7,699 nt of DNA from Prado023 sp049688395 (GCA_049688395.1 JBAVKQ010000115.1:1-7699), one strand, 5' to 3'. Shown: positions 1 through 7,503, counted from the stretch's first letter. A program made the numbers and translations. Notes: a model not told the origin generated them from the letters alone.

Positions 1-11
1 GCTTGGGTGTG

Positions 12-34
12 GCGGGCGCGGGCGCGGGCGCGGG
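12..34. repeat. GCGGGC hexamer tandem in a G-rich leader
   Basis: Three perfect GCGGGC units plus five bases of a fourth are followed by more G-runs up to about position 57. The tract lies upstream of the first gene. It could form G-rich secondary structure on the plus strand, but nothing ties it to a function. It may be the tail of a repeat that begins outside the window. Confidence 0.6.
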
Positions 35-112
35 TGTGGCGGGGGGCGGGTGGCGGGTGCCACCTGTGGACGAGCACCTCGCTTTCGGCGGAGGTCGGGC
101 GATCCTGCGCCC

Positions 113-1045
113 ATGGGACCCAACCTGACACCGCAGTCGCGACGACTCCTTCGTTCGCAACGCGGCGTGATCGCATCCTGGCAGGCGCGCGAGGTGGGCC
201 TGTCCGTCCGCCAGCTCAACCGGGCCCGCCTCACCACGTGGCAGCAGGTCACCGCGCGCACCTTCGTCGCCGGCGAGCTCGAGGTCACGGCCGCGCAGCT
301 GCGGGTCGCTGGGGTGCTGGAGGGAGGCCCCCAGGCGGCGCTGACCGGCACCAGCGCGCTCGTGGAGTCCGGGTGGACCGGCGACTCCGCTGGGTGCGTC
401 GACATCGTCGTGGCGCGCGGGCAGCGCTCGCGGCAGGTACCCGCTCCGCCGTGGCTGCGCGTGCATGTGACCGTGGACGTTCCACCGAGGTCTGGGCGGC
501 CATCGCGGGTCACTGCGGCCCGCGCGGTGGTCGACAGCGCGGCGTGGGCGCGGACGCCGCGCGAACGGCTGTTCCTCCTGACGAGCGCGGTTCAACAGCG
601 TCTCACCAACCCAGACCAGATCCGGCGGCAGCTGCTGTCCCGGGGTCGGGTCCCCTTCGCGCGCGAGATCCGCGATGTCCTCGACGAGATCGAGGGCGGC
701 GTCACCAGCACCGCCGAGGCCGACTTCCGTCGAGCTTGTCGGGCGCGTGGGCTGCCGACGCCGCGGATGCAGGTGCGCCGGTTCGTCGGCGGGCGGGTGC
801 GGCGCACGGATGCCGAGTTCACGCTGCCCGACGGGCGGCTGCTCATCGTGGAGATTGACGGCGTCGGTCACCTGGGGGTGGCGCAATGGCATGCCGACCT
901 CGCGAGGCAGAACGCGCTGGTGGTCAAGTCCGGTGCCCTGGTGATGCGCGTGTCCAACTGGGAGCTGCGCCATGACCCGGAACCGTTCTTCGCCCAGATC
1001 ATCGGCCTCTTCAACTCGTTGCTGTGCACGGAATCGACCACTTGA
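113..1045 (+). CDS. AbiEi-like N-terminal / DUF559 (Vsr-fold) C-terminal protein
   Basis: This 310-residue protein has the layout of the common actinobacterial AbiEi-antitoxin-like/DUF559 family. Residues ~7-60 look like a winged-helix DNA-binding region (QRGVIASWQAREVGLSVRQL). Residues ~195-305 look like a small PD-(D/E)xK or Vsr-like nuclease fold. They show Glu202 in a helix (TSTAEADF), Asp233 in RRTDAEF, Glu247 and Asp249 in VEIDGVGH with His253, and then DLARQNAL and VMRVSNWEL. These are candidate catalytic residues; cleavage activity is inferred from the fold. An in-frame GTG at 50 would add 21 residues rich in Arg and Gly. ATG 113 is preferred because the family-like sequence starts there. 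No ribosome binding site sits close by. A poor -10-like GATCCT (101-106) stands six bases before the ATG, as in the next gene, so leaderless expression is possible. The last codons lie inside a long palindrome. No toxin partner adjoins it, so a toxin-antitoxin role is not supported. Confidence 0.85.
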   Translation: MGPNLTPQSRRLLRSQRGVIASWQAREVGLSVRQLNRARLTTWQQVTARTFVAGELEVTAAQLRVAGVLEGGPQAALTGTSALVESGWTGDSAGCVDIVVARGQRSRQVPAPPWLRVHVTVDVPPRSGRPSRVTAARAVVDSAAWARTPRERLFLLTSAVQQRLTNPDQIRRQLLSRGRVPFAREIRDVLDEIEGGVTSTAEADFRRACRARGLPTPRMQVRRFVGGRVRRTDAEFTLPDGRLLIVEIDGVGHLGVAQWHADLARQNALVVKSGALVMRVSNWELRHDPEPFFAQIIGLFNSLLCTESTT

Positions 1046-1069
1046 TTGTCGATTCCGTGCACAGCAACG
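1017..1069. repeat. Perfect 22-bp inverted repeat enclosing the stop codon
   Basis: Arms 1017-1038 and 1048-1069 are exact reverse complements over 22 bases, with a 9-base loop (1039-1047) that contains the TGA stop of the preceding gene at 1043-1045. The left arm encodes most of the C-terminal tail SLLCTESTT. Each arm contains the self-complementary GTGCAC. The RNA would form a very stable hairpin. No T-run follows, so it is not a standard intrinsic terminator. It could still stop or stabilise transcripts between the two plus-strand genes, or it could be a dispersed palindromic repeat. Confidence 0.95.
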
Positions 1070-1096
1070 GTGGCGGGAGGGAAAGCCTCGGCGCAC

Positions 1097-1102
1097 TAGG
1101 GT
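1097..1102 (+). promoter_or_regulatory. TAGGGT -10 element, probable leaderless promoter
   Basis: TAGGGT fits the actinobacterial TANNNT -10 consensus and lies six bases before the ATG at 1109. Transcription would therefore start at or next to the A of the start codon. No close ribosome binding site is seen, which agrees with a leaderless transcript. No clear -35 element is visible. The hairpin at 1017-1069 lies directly upstream and could insulate this promoter from the preceding gene. Confidence 0.5.
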
Positions 1103-1108
1103 CGCGGG

Positions 1109-2035
1109 ATGAGCGCAGCGCCCCCCACGCAGCTGGCCCGGCCGCCGGTGGCCGACCTGTGGCTGCTGGGCGTGGCCGTGCTGGCGATCTCCACGTCGGG
1201 GCCGTTGATCGCCGCCTGCACGGCCCCGGCGCTGGCGATCGCGTTCTGGCGCACGGCATGGGGGTCGGCGGCCACTGCTGCGCTGGTCGCGGTCCGACAC
1301 CGTGCCGAGGTGCGGGCGCTGAGCGGGGCCCAGTGGCGGCTGATCGCCTGGTCGGGGGTGCTGCTGGCCGCGCACTTCGCCACCTGGGTGCCGAGCCTGC
1401 GGTTCACCACCGTGGCGTCTTCGACCGCGCTGGTGGCCACCCAGCCGGTGTGGGCGGCGCTGATCGCCAGACGTCGCGGTGTGCGGATTCCGCGGGCGGC
1501 GTGGGTGGGGATCGCGGTCGCGCTGGCCGGAGTGCTGCTCCTGACCGGGGTGGACTTCGCGCTGACCCCGCGCGCGCTGATCGGCGACGCCCTGGCCCTG
1601 GCCGGCGCGATCCTGGCCGCGCTCTACGTGAGCGTGGGGGAGCGGGTGCGGGTGAGCACCTCGAACCCGACCTACACCGCCATCTGCTACGCGGCCGCGG
1701 CGCTCGCGCTGCTGGTGCTGGTCGGGGCGCTGCGGGTGCCGCTGATCGGGTTCAGCGCCCGGGACTGGCTGTTGATCCTGGCCGTCACGCTCGGCGCGCA
1801 GCTGCTCGGGCACTCGGTGGTCAACCGGGTGCTGGCCACGACCTCGGCGACGGTGGTCTCCCTGGCGATCCTGTTCGAGATGCCCGGCTCCACGCTGATC
1901 GCCGCCGGCTGGCTGGGTCAGATCCCGCCCTGGCAGATCGTCCCGGCCGTGGTGGCGCTGTTCGCCGGGATCGCGCTGGTGATCCGCACCACGACCCGGG
2001 CCGACGGCGTGCCTTCGGAGAGTCCGCCGGCCTGA
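1109..2035 (+). CDS. EamA / drug-metabolite transporter family permease
   Basis: This 308-residue membrane protein has about ten hydrophobic helices between residues ~14 and ~288. They form two EamA repeats (roughly 16-140 and 150-288), which is the usual DMT-superfamily size and layout. Recognisable family stretches are AIAFWRTAWGSA near residue 45, RFTTVASSTALVATQPVWAAL near 100-120 and EMPGSTLIAAGWLGQ near 257-270. The family exports or imports small metabolites, amino acids or nucleobases across the cytoplasmic membrane. The substrate cannot be read from the sequence. The Arg-rich loops and the soluble tail TTTRADGVPSESPPA fit a standard permease. The start at ATG 1109 is supported by the TAGGGT element six bases upstream. 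It converges with the pilus gene block on the right and shows no operon partner. Confidence 0.9.
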   Translation: MSAAPPTQLARPPVADLWLLGVAVLAISTSGPLIAACTAPALAIAFWRTAWGSAATAALVAVRHRAEVRALSGAQWRLIAWSGVLLAAHFATWVPSLRFTTVASSTALVATQPVWAALIARRRGVRIPRAAWVGIAVALAGVLLLTGVDFALTPRALIGDALALAGAILAALYVSVGERVRVSTSNPTYTAICYAAAALALLVLVGALRVPLIGFSARDWLLILAVTLGAQLLGHSVVNRVLATTSATVVSLAILFEMPGSTLIAAGWLGQIPPWQIVPAVVALFAGIALVIRTTTRADGVPSESPPA

Positions 2036-2068
2036 CTCCCGGGCGCCGGGGTGTGGGCGCGAGGTCGA

Positions 2069-2147
2069 GTGGGTGGGGTCAGGTCGGGTGGGTCGGGTGG
2101 GTGGGGCAGGTGGGTGGGGTCGGCTGGTTGGGGTCAGGTGGGGTCAG
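2069..2147. repeat. G-rich degenerate tandem tract between convergent genes
   Basis: This tract is built from runs of three or four G separated by T, TC or CA. The decamer GGGTGGGGTC occurs at 2071 and 2112. TGGGGTCAGGT occurs at 2074 and 2129, and its core TGGGGTCAG occurs again at 2139-2147. The last copy covers the TGA stop of the minus-strand pilus gene (2144-2146). There are enough G-runs for G-quadruplex folding on the plus strand. It could act as a pause or termination zone between convergent genes. A short CCCGG/CCGGG hairpin at 2038-2050 just after the permease stop has no T-run. Confidence 0.75.
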
Positions 2148-3808
2148 CGCTCCAAGGACCAGGAGCGCACCTGTACCGAACGCGAGCCCGCGCGCACCGT
2201 CGGGCCGGGGTCGGAGTAGTCCACGAGCGCCGTGCCCGACAACGTCCAGGGGGCGGTGCGGGTCGGGCCCGGCTGCGCGGGGCATCCGCCACCCGGGCAG
2301 GTGTAGGCCCGCAGGAGCACCGTGAGCGGCCGCGGGACTGCCAGGAGCGGGCCGTCGTAGCCGGCCGCGGCACCCAGGTTCGTCGTCAGCTGGCGGGCGA
2401 CCAGGCCAGCGGCGACGACCGGAGCCGCGACCTCGTGCTGGCCGAGGTCGACCGCTGCCCGGGGGGCGAACACAGTCCCCTGCACGTGGAACCGGGCCGG
2501 GCCGTCGGCGTCGTCGACCTCGACCAGCGCACACGACCCGCCCCCGGGGTACGCGCTGGTCGGGGCCGTGACGCAGTTGGCGCCGCCGATGGTGGTGCTC
2601 TGGGCTCGGAAGCCGCCGGTAGTGGTCCAGCCCAGGGCGATCTGGATCGTGTCCACAGCGGCCTTGAGTGCCCCGGATTCCGTGGTCTGCACGAGGTACT
2701 CCACGGTCATCCCGGCCAAGCCGTGGGAGGTCACCTCCGTCTGCAGCGCGTCGGTCTCCAGCAGGTCGATCGTGTCGACCCGGTAGGTCTTCCGGCTGGC
2801 ATCGGGATTCGTGCCCAGACCTGGGGTGAAGCTCCCGGACCGGGTCACCGGTCCGACGGGTGCCGCCCCGCTGCGCAGCGGCGTGGCGCGCAGTTGGAGG
2901 AAGGCCACGGGGTCCTTCGACGCCGAGTTGCCCACCCGGGGTTCGCGGTGCCGGACGTACACGTGGGCGTAGGTCAATGTTGCGCCCACGGGCACGACTG
3001 AGGCGGGGGAGGCATCGGCCGGGGCGAACCCGCGCACCTTCAGGTAGGCCTGCTGGGCACCGCCTGTGCCGCCTGTCGGGCCCGGGCCGGACCCCGCGCC
3101 GGCACCTGTGCCGGACCCCGCGCCCGCACCTGGGCCCGCGCCAGCTCCTGGGCCTGGGCCTGGGCCTGTGAGCTTGCCCTTGCCCCCGGAGACCGCCTTG
3201 CCCACGAGCTTCGCCGTGACCGACTTGTTGTCCCACTGGCTGACCCGGTCGCGCTGCCTGGAGTTCGTGCCGAAGGCGATCACGCCGGGATCGCTCGACA
3301 CGGCGGCGGTCCCGGGCGTCATCGTCAGGATCCCGGCCGGATTCGCCTTGTTCGAGGCCGGCGGCTCGGCGGGCCCGGCCGTGCCGGCGGCGCCCGGGCC
3401 GACGATGTCGGTGTCCCCACCCATGAGCCCGACGGGCGGCGCGCTGCCCGCATCGCCCGGGCCGCACAGCTCGACCTGGCCGGCGGTGATCCGCAGGCGG
3501 CTGTCGCTGCCGAAGACGAACCGGACCCCGGCATTGTTCGAGGCGGCCAACGGGCTGGTGCAACTGCCCGGGATCGTGACGGTCCCCGGAGCCCCGGGTC
3601 GGGAGGTCCCGCCGGCGACCACCCGGACCTTGGGGTTCCCGATCCGCCACACGTGCGTCCCGGTCGGGTAGCCCGGCTCCCCGTTGCGGAAGTCGAAGTA
3701 GTACGGCGCACCGCCGGGGGCCCCCGGGAACCAGAACGTGCTCGCGGTGCAGGCGGACATCAGGTCGTTGAGGGCTGCGGCGTCGTTGTAGTAGCCGGGG
3801 GCGACCCA
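2144..3808 (-). pseudogene. C-terminal ~554 codons of a pilus-associated surface protein, cut off from its start
   Basis: The minus-strand frame ending at TGA 2144-2146 reads as an exported, Ala/Gly/Thr-rich protein. It begins WVAPGYYNDAAALNDL, continues through TFWFPGAPGGAPYYFDF and a Cys-containing beta-rich region, then a Gly/Pro/Ala hinge (about 3065-3172), and ends in a second beta-rich domain with ARFHVQGTVFAPRAAVDL. Such stretches are typical of large actinobacterial proteins encoded beside pilB and pilC, and a role at the pilus or cell surface is inferred from this. There is no usable start codon or ribosome binding site near 3808; the first in-frame ATG is at 3760, inside the conserved region. 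No signal or membrane anchor is present. The missing N-terminus lies on the plus strand at 3836-4498. When joined across the inverted CAT sites, TVTFQ meets WVAPGYY in frame, giving 775 residues in all. It may not be expressed alone in this orientation, but it is still in frame with pilC. Confidence 0.8.
3086..3133. repeat. 24-bp tandem duplication in the Gly/Pro/Ala hinge
   Basis: Two adjacent 24-bp units (3086-3109 and 3110-3133) differ at only a couple of bases. Each begins GCCGGACCCCGCGCC. On the minus strand they encode eight-residue Gly/Ala/Ser repeats. Just beyond, at about 3148-3170, a GGCCTG hexamer recurs three times and encodes Gly-Pro steps. Together they form a flexible hinge at about residues 433-470 of the rebuilt protein. 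Its length could vary by slippage. Confidence 0.8.
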
Positions 3809-4500
3809 TAGCGCGACGGCAGGCAGGCGGACCTCATGACGCGCGCCCGGCCGCGCCGCACCGATGACTCCGGGGCCTCGCTGATCCTGGTCATGGGCCT
3901 GCTGGTCTTCGTGGGCCTCGTGTCCACCGCGACGTTGACCTACGCCGGCGCGAGCATCACGGCCACCGACATCCTGGGCACGCGGGTGGAGGATGACTAC
4001 GCCGTCGACGGAGCGCTGCAGGGCGCGATCAACCAGCTGCGCAACGGGACCTTCGTGGCCAGCGACCCGTCGGGGTCCGACTGTCCCACCATCGTCGCGC
4101 CCGGGTCGCACACCACGGGCGACGTGTCGGTCACCTGCGAGCCCGTCCCCGGCAGCGGTGCGATCACCGCTGCGATCCAGGCCAGCCCGAGTGGGGCGGT
4201 GCTCGTCACCGGGAGCGGGTCCCCCGCGGGCGAGGTCGGGCTCCGTACGGCCGGCCCAGGACCCTTGATCGTCGCCGGTGACGTGGCGAGCAACTCGGCG
4301 ATCGCGGCAGCCGAGGGCTCGCTGGTCGTGGACGGCCGGGTGACCGCGACCAGTGGCTGCACCGGGTCGGTGGACGCCACGACGAAGGACTGTTCCGCGG
4401 CGCGGGTCGCCACGCCGAAAGTCACCCAGCCGGTCAGCGGGTTCACGGCCAGGGAGGTGCCGACGTGTCCCAGAAACGGCTCGACGGTGACCTTCCAATG
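3807..4500. other. Inverted DNA segment, ~690 bp, bounded by inverted CAT trinucleotides
   Basis: The block lies between plus-strand CAT (3807-3809) and ATG (4498-4500, which is CAT on the minus strand). It interrupts both flanking minus-strand genes. Flipping it on paper has two exact effects. pilC then reads ...ATNLS followed by TAG (bases 3809-3811). The plus-strand N-terminal frame joins the minus-strand C-terminal frame as ...TVTFQ-WVAPGYYND... with no frame change. The repaired spacing from the pilC stop to the pilus gene ATG is 24 nt. No inverted repeat longer than three bases is seen at the ends, so the boundaries are fixed by gene logic and not by a repeat. No recombinase gene is present in the window. 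Confidence 0.85.
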
Positions 4501-4501
4501 A
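3836..4501 (+). pseudogene. N-terminal 221 codons of the pilus-associated protein, inverted
   Basis: The frame starts with a short basic head (MTRARPRRTDDSG) and one hydrophobic helix at residues ~14-36 (ASLILVMGLLVFVGLV). This resembles the N-terminus of PilX-like minor pilins or prepilins. Cleavage after Gly13 is possible, but the usual Glu at position +5 is absent. A globular region with Asn-Gln-rich and beta-rich parts follows, including LIVAGDVASNSAIAAAEGSLVVDG near residue 143. The frame ends in TVTFQ and a TGA that overlaps the inversion boundary, so this stop is created by the junction. GGCAGGCAGGCGGA upstream of ATG 3836 gives only a weak ribosome binding site, and no promoter is visible. 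In this orientation the fragment points against the pilus operon. Its C-terminal partner is on the other strand at 3808-2144. A separate short gene is the alternative, but the exact junction repair argues against that. Confidence 0.8.
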
Positions 4502-5704
4502 CAGGTTCGTGGCGCGGAAGATGCCGTACATGGCCGAGACCAGGGCGATCGCGACGAAACCCACGATGGTGCCCATCACCAGAATCACGATCGGCTCCAC
4601 CAGCGTCGCCAGCTTCTTGACCCTGTGGTCGAGGTCGCGGGCATAGAACTGCGCGGCCACCTCGAGCTGTCGGTCCAGGCTGCCGGTGTCCTCCCCGACC
4701 CGGATCATCTGGACCGCCATGCGCGGGAACCGGTGGGTCGCGGCGATCGGCCCGGACAGGCCGGCACCATCGATCATCTGCGCCCGGGCGTGCGCCAGCG
4801 GGTACTCGAAGGCCAGATTGTTCAGGCTCGCGGTGGCCACGTGCATGCCCTCGGGCAGGGGGATGCCGGCGCCGACCATCGAGGCCAGGATCCGGGTGAA
4901 GCGCTCGGTGAGGGAGGACTCCAGCGTCGCGCCGATGACGGGGAGCTTCAGGAACAACCGATCGCGCAGGTGCCGCCCGCGCCTGGTGCGGATGCCCACG
5001 ACGTAGCCCACGACGACCAGCACCGTGACCAGTGCGAAGACCCACCACCACTGCGTGACGAAGGCGCTGATGGCCAGCAGGATCCGCGTCGCCAGCGGCA
5101 GCTGGGCGTCGAGACTGGCGAAGAACTTCTCGAACTTGGGCAGGACGAATCCGGTCAGCACCACGATCGTGCCGACCGCCATCACCGCGACGATGCCCGG
5201 GTAGACCATCGCGCTGCGCAGCTTGCGCGTGGAATCCAGGTCCCGCTCGAGGTAGACGGCCAGTTGCTCCAGGACGACGTCGAGCTCGCCGGTCAGCTCA
5301 GCGGCGCGCAGGATCCCCCGGTAGTAGGTCGGGAAGTCCGCGGGATGCTTGTCGAAGGCCTCGGTCAGCGTGGCGCCGGCGCTCAGGTCGGCACCGATCT
5401 GCGCCAGCACACGTCGCACGCCGCGGCTGTCGGAGCCCTCGCCCAACTCGGTGATGGCATCCAGGATCGGGATGCCGGCCCGGATGAACGCCGCGAGCTG
5501 CTGGGACAGGTGCATCAGCTCCTGGGGCTTGATCCGCGGCGGGGTGAGCTCCACCTGCAGCGGGCTGCGCCGCATCGCCAGCGAGGTGACCACGAGCTCG
5601 CGCTCGGACAGGGCGAAGCGCGCATCGGACATCGTCCGGGCCCGGACCCGGCCGGTGCGTTGCTGTCCCTGGGAGGTGCGCGCGGCGTACTCGAAGGTGG
5701 TCAT
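4499..5704 (-). CDS. pilC: PilC / GspF family inner-membrane platform protein, native stop displaced
   Basis: PilC is the polytopic cytoplasmic-membrane platform of the type IV pilus. It couples the PilB ATPase to pilin insertion. The 402 residues show the normal family plan. A soluble N-terminus (residues 1-60) is followed by a first GspF domain (QQLAAFIRAGIPILDAI at ~68-84), helices at ~168-190 and ~205-238, a second GspF domain (TRILASMVGAGIPLPEG at ~270-286, RVGEDTGSLD at ~335-344), and a final helix at ~368-396. It starts at ATG 5704, 8 nt after the pilB stop and without a clear ribosome binding site, so translational coupling is likely. The frame meets no stop at the end of the domain. 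It runs through the inverted block and the pilus C-terminal region to 2144, giving 1186 codons. In the flipped arrangement TAG follows Ser402 directly. Residues beyond 402 in the present orientation are antisense of another gene and are not PilC. Confidence 0.9.
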
Positions 5705-5712
5705 GGCCCGGC

Positions 5713-7494
5713 CTAGAGGGTGTAGATGCTTCGGATGATTTCCCCGATGGTGGTCCGGTCCGCCGCGACGAGGCGGATCCCCTCGCTCCCGAGGGTGCGC
5801 ATGCCCTGCTCGATCGCCAGGGCCCGGATGTCGGCGTGGGTGGTGCCGGGTCGGACGAGCAGATCCTTCATCTGCGAGGTCACCGTGAGCAGCTCGTAGA
5901 CGCCGATCCGGCCGGTGAAGCCGGTGTGGGCGCAGTAGTTGCACCCCGCCCCGCGCCAGAACACGTACTTGTCCGGTCCGCCGCCGCGGACGTAGTAGGC
6001 CAACTCCTCCGGGGACGGGGAGTAGGGCTCGCGGCAGTCGTCGCAGATCCGCCGCACGAGCCGTTGGCCGACGATCCCCAGCACCGAGGCCGAGATCAGG
6101 AACGACTCGATGCCCATGTCGATGAACCGGTAGAGCGAGGACACCGAGTCGGTGGCGTGCACCGAGGACAGGACGAAGTGCCCGGTGAGCGCTGCCTGGA
6201 TCGCGATCCTGGCCGTCTCCACGTCGCGGATCTCCCCGACCAGGATCATGTCGGGGTCCTGGCGCAGGATCGAGCGCAGCCCGGCGGCGAACGTGACCCC
6301 GGCGGTCTCGTTGATCTGGATCTGGTTGATCGAGGGGAACACGTACTCGACGGGGTCCTCGATGGTCGTGATGTTGTTCTCGGGGGAGTTCACCTCGTTG
6401 AGCGAGGCGTAGAGCGTGGTGGTCTTGCCGCTGCCGGTGGGGCCGGCGCAGAGCACCATGCCGTAGGGCGAGTGCAGCATCTCCCGGTAGGCGGCCAGGG
6501 TCTCGCCGACCATCCCGAGGCTATTCATCCGGTACAGCGCACGGCTCTTGTCCAGGATCCGCAGGACGACCTTCTCGCCCCAGATCACCCCGGTCGTGGA
6601 GACCCGGACGTCGATGGACCGGTCCTCGAGTGTGATCGCGATCTGGCCGTCCTGGGGCCGGCGGCGCTCGACGATGCTCATGCCGGCCATGATCTTCACG
6701 CGGCTGGCCAGCGCCGAGGCCATGCTGCCCGGGAGGGTCAGGACCTCGTGCAGGGCGCCGTCGATCCGGAAGCGCACGCGCACGACCTCGCCCTGCGGTT
6801 CGATGTGCACGTCGGAGGCCCGGTCGCGCAGGGCCTGCTTGAGGATCATGTCGACGACCTTGACCACCGGCGCGGCGCTGGCCCCGGCGTCGATCGCGTT
6901 GGAGGTGGCCGAGGCGGCCTGGCGGGAGCCGTGCACGGCGGTGAAGGCCTGCACCTGGTGCTCGACGTCGGCCAGCGCGTGGTGGGTGGCATCGATGGCC
7001 CACTGGACCTCGGGTGTGGAGGCCAGGGCGAGTCGCACCGGTGACCCCAGGATGCGCTGCAGCTCGGACTCGAGGTTCGGCCCCGGGTTGCAGATCGCCA
7101 CGACGATCGTGCCGTCGGGCTCGCGACTGACCGGGATGGCACCCAGGCCCCGAGAGACGGATTCGCTGAGCAGGGCTGCCACCTCGGGATCGGCCGTGGT
7201 CTGGTGCAGCTCGGCCATCGGCAGGCCCAGCTGCTCTGCGAGCGCGGCGATGACCTCGCGCTCGTCGACCAGCCCGAGCTCCACCAGCAGCTCGCCCATG
7301 CGCTTGCCGGAGCGGCCCTGCGCCACCACGGCCGTGGCCAGTTGGGCGGGGGTCAGCGAGCCCCGCGAGAGCAGGACCTCGCCGATCGGAACGGCGCCCG
7401 GACGCAACGGCTGCGCCGGCACCGCGTCGGACTTCACTGCGACCTGGACTGAGCCCCGGTCGTCCACGGGGGTGACCTCCCGGCGGAATCGCAT
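5713..7494 (-). CDS. pilB: PilB / GspE family pilus assembly ATPase
   Basis: PilB is the cytoplasmic hexameric ATPase that drives type IV pilus extension. The 593 residues contain an N-terminal MshEN-like region (~37-140, IGEVLLSRGSLTPAQLATAV and later MGELLVELGLV), a linker, and a secretion ATPase core. Visible motifs are Walker A GPTGSGKT at 351-358 with Lys357, Walker B and Glu box DPDMILVGEIRD with Glu421, and the His box SSVHATDS with His446. A four-cysteine zinc site follows (Cys484, Cys487, Cys518 and Cys521, in CDDC and CNYC). The tetracysteine motif and MshEN region favour an extension ATPase of the PilB type over the retraction ATPase PilT. The ATG at 7494 follows AGGAG by four bases. 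The frame is open upstream to the window edge but has no further start codon. The stop TAG lies 8 nt before pilC. Confidence 0.95.
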   Translation of the reverse strand: MRFRREVTPVDDRGSVQVAVKSDAVPAQPLRPGAVPIGEVLLSRGSLTPAQLATAVVAQGRSGKRMGELLVELGLVDEREVIAALAEQLGLPMAELHQTTADPEVAALLSESVSRGLGAIPVSREPDGTIVVAICNPGPNLESELQRILGSPVRLALASTPEVQWAIDATHHALADVEHQVQAFTAVHGSRQAASATSNAIDAGASAAPVVKVVDMILKQALRDRASDVHIEPQGEVVRVRFRIDGALHEVLTLPGSMASALASRVKIMAGMSIVERRRPQDGQIAITLEDRSIDVRVSTTGVIWGEKVVLRILDKSRALYRMNSLGMVGETLAAYREMLHSPYGMVLCAGPTGSGKTTTLYASLNEVNSPENNITTIEDPVEYVFPSINQIQINETAGVTFAAGLRSILRQDPDMILVGEIRDVETARIAIQAALTGHFVLSSVHATDSVSSLYRFIDMGIESFLISASVLGIVGQRLVRRICDDCREPYSPSPEELAYYVRGGGPDKYVFWRGAGCNYCAHTGFTGRIGVYELLTVTSQMKDLLVRPGTTHADIRALAIEQGMRTLGSEGIRLVAADRTTIGEIIRSIYTL

Positions 7495-7498
7495 GCTG

Positions 7499-7503
7499 CT
7501 CCT
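7499..7503 (-). promoter_or_regulatory. Ribosome binding site of pilB
   Basis: AGGAG on the minus strand, four bases before ATG 7494, decides the pilB start. The same frame stays open upstream but offers no other start codon with a ribosome binding site. Confidence 0.6.

Noticed and set aside
113..1045. Type IV toxin-antitoxin module
   Set aside because: Only an AbiEi-like N-terminal resemblance is present, and no AbiEii-type nucleotidyltransferase adjoins the gene.
2038..2050. Intrinsic terminator after the permease
   Set aside because: CCCGG/CCGGG with a three-base loop is too short and has no T-run.
1024..2325. Plus-strand frame of 433 codons across the permease gene
   Set aside because: It is an Arg/Gly-rich shadow in another frame of the EamA gene, starting inside the palindrome.
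2079..3809. Minus-strand open frame of 576 codons starting at the ATG next to the inversion end
   Set aside because: It is out of frame with the GYYND...YYFDF protein and reads as Arg/Pro/Gly-rich shadow sequence.
3836..4501. Independent small plus-strand pilin gene
   Set aside because: It ends exactly at the inversion boundary, its stop is made by the junction, and its frame joins the minus-strand C-terminal half perfectly when flipped.
4625..5716. Plus-strand open frame opposite pilC
   Set aside because: It is the antisense of clear GspF domains and is low-complexity. No start signal is seen.
5836..7044. Long plus-strand open frame (402 codons) opposite pilB
   Set aside because: It is antisense to well-conserved PilB motifs. 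The translation is Gly/Asp/His-rich with no domain, as expected from high GC.
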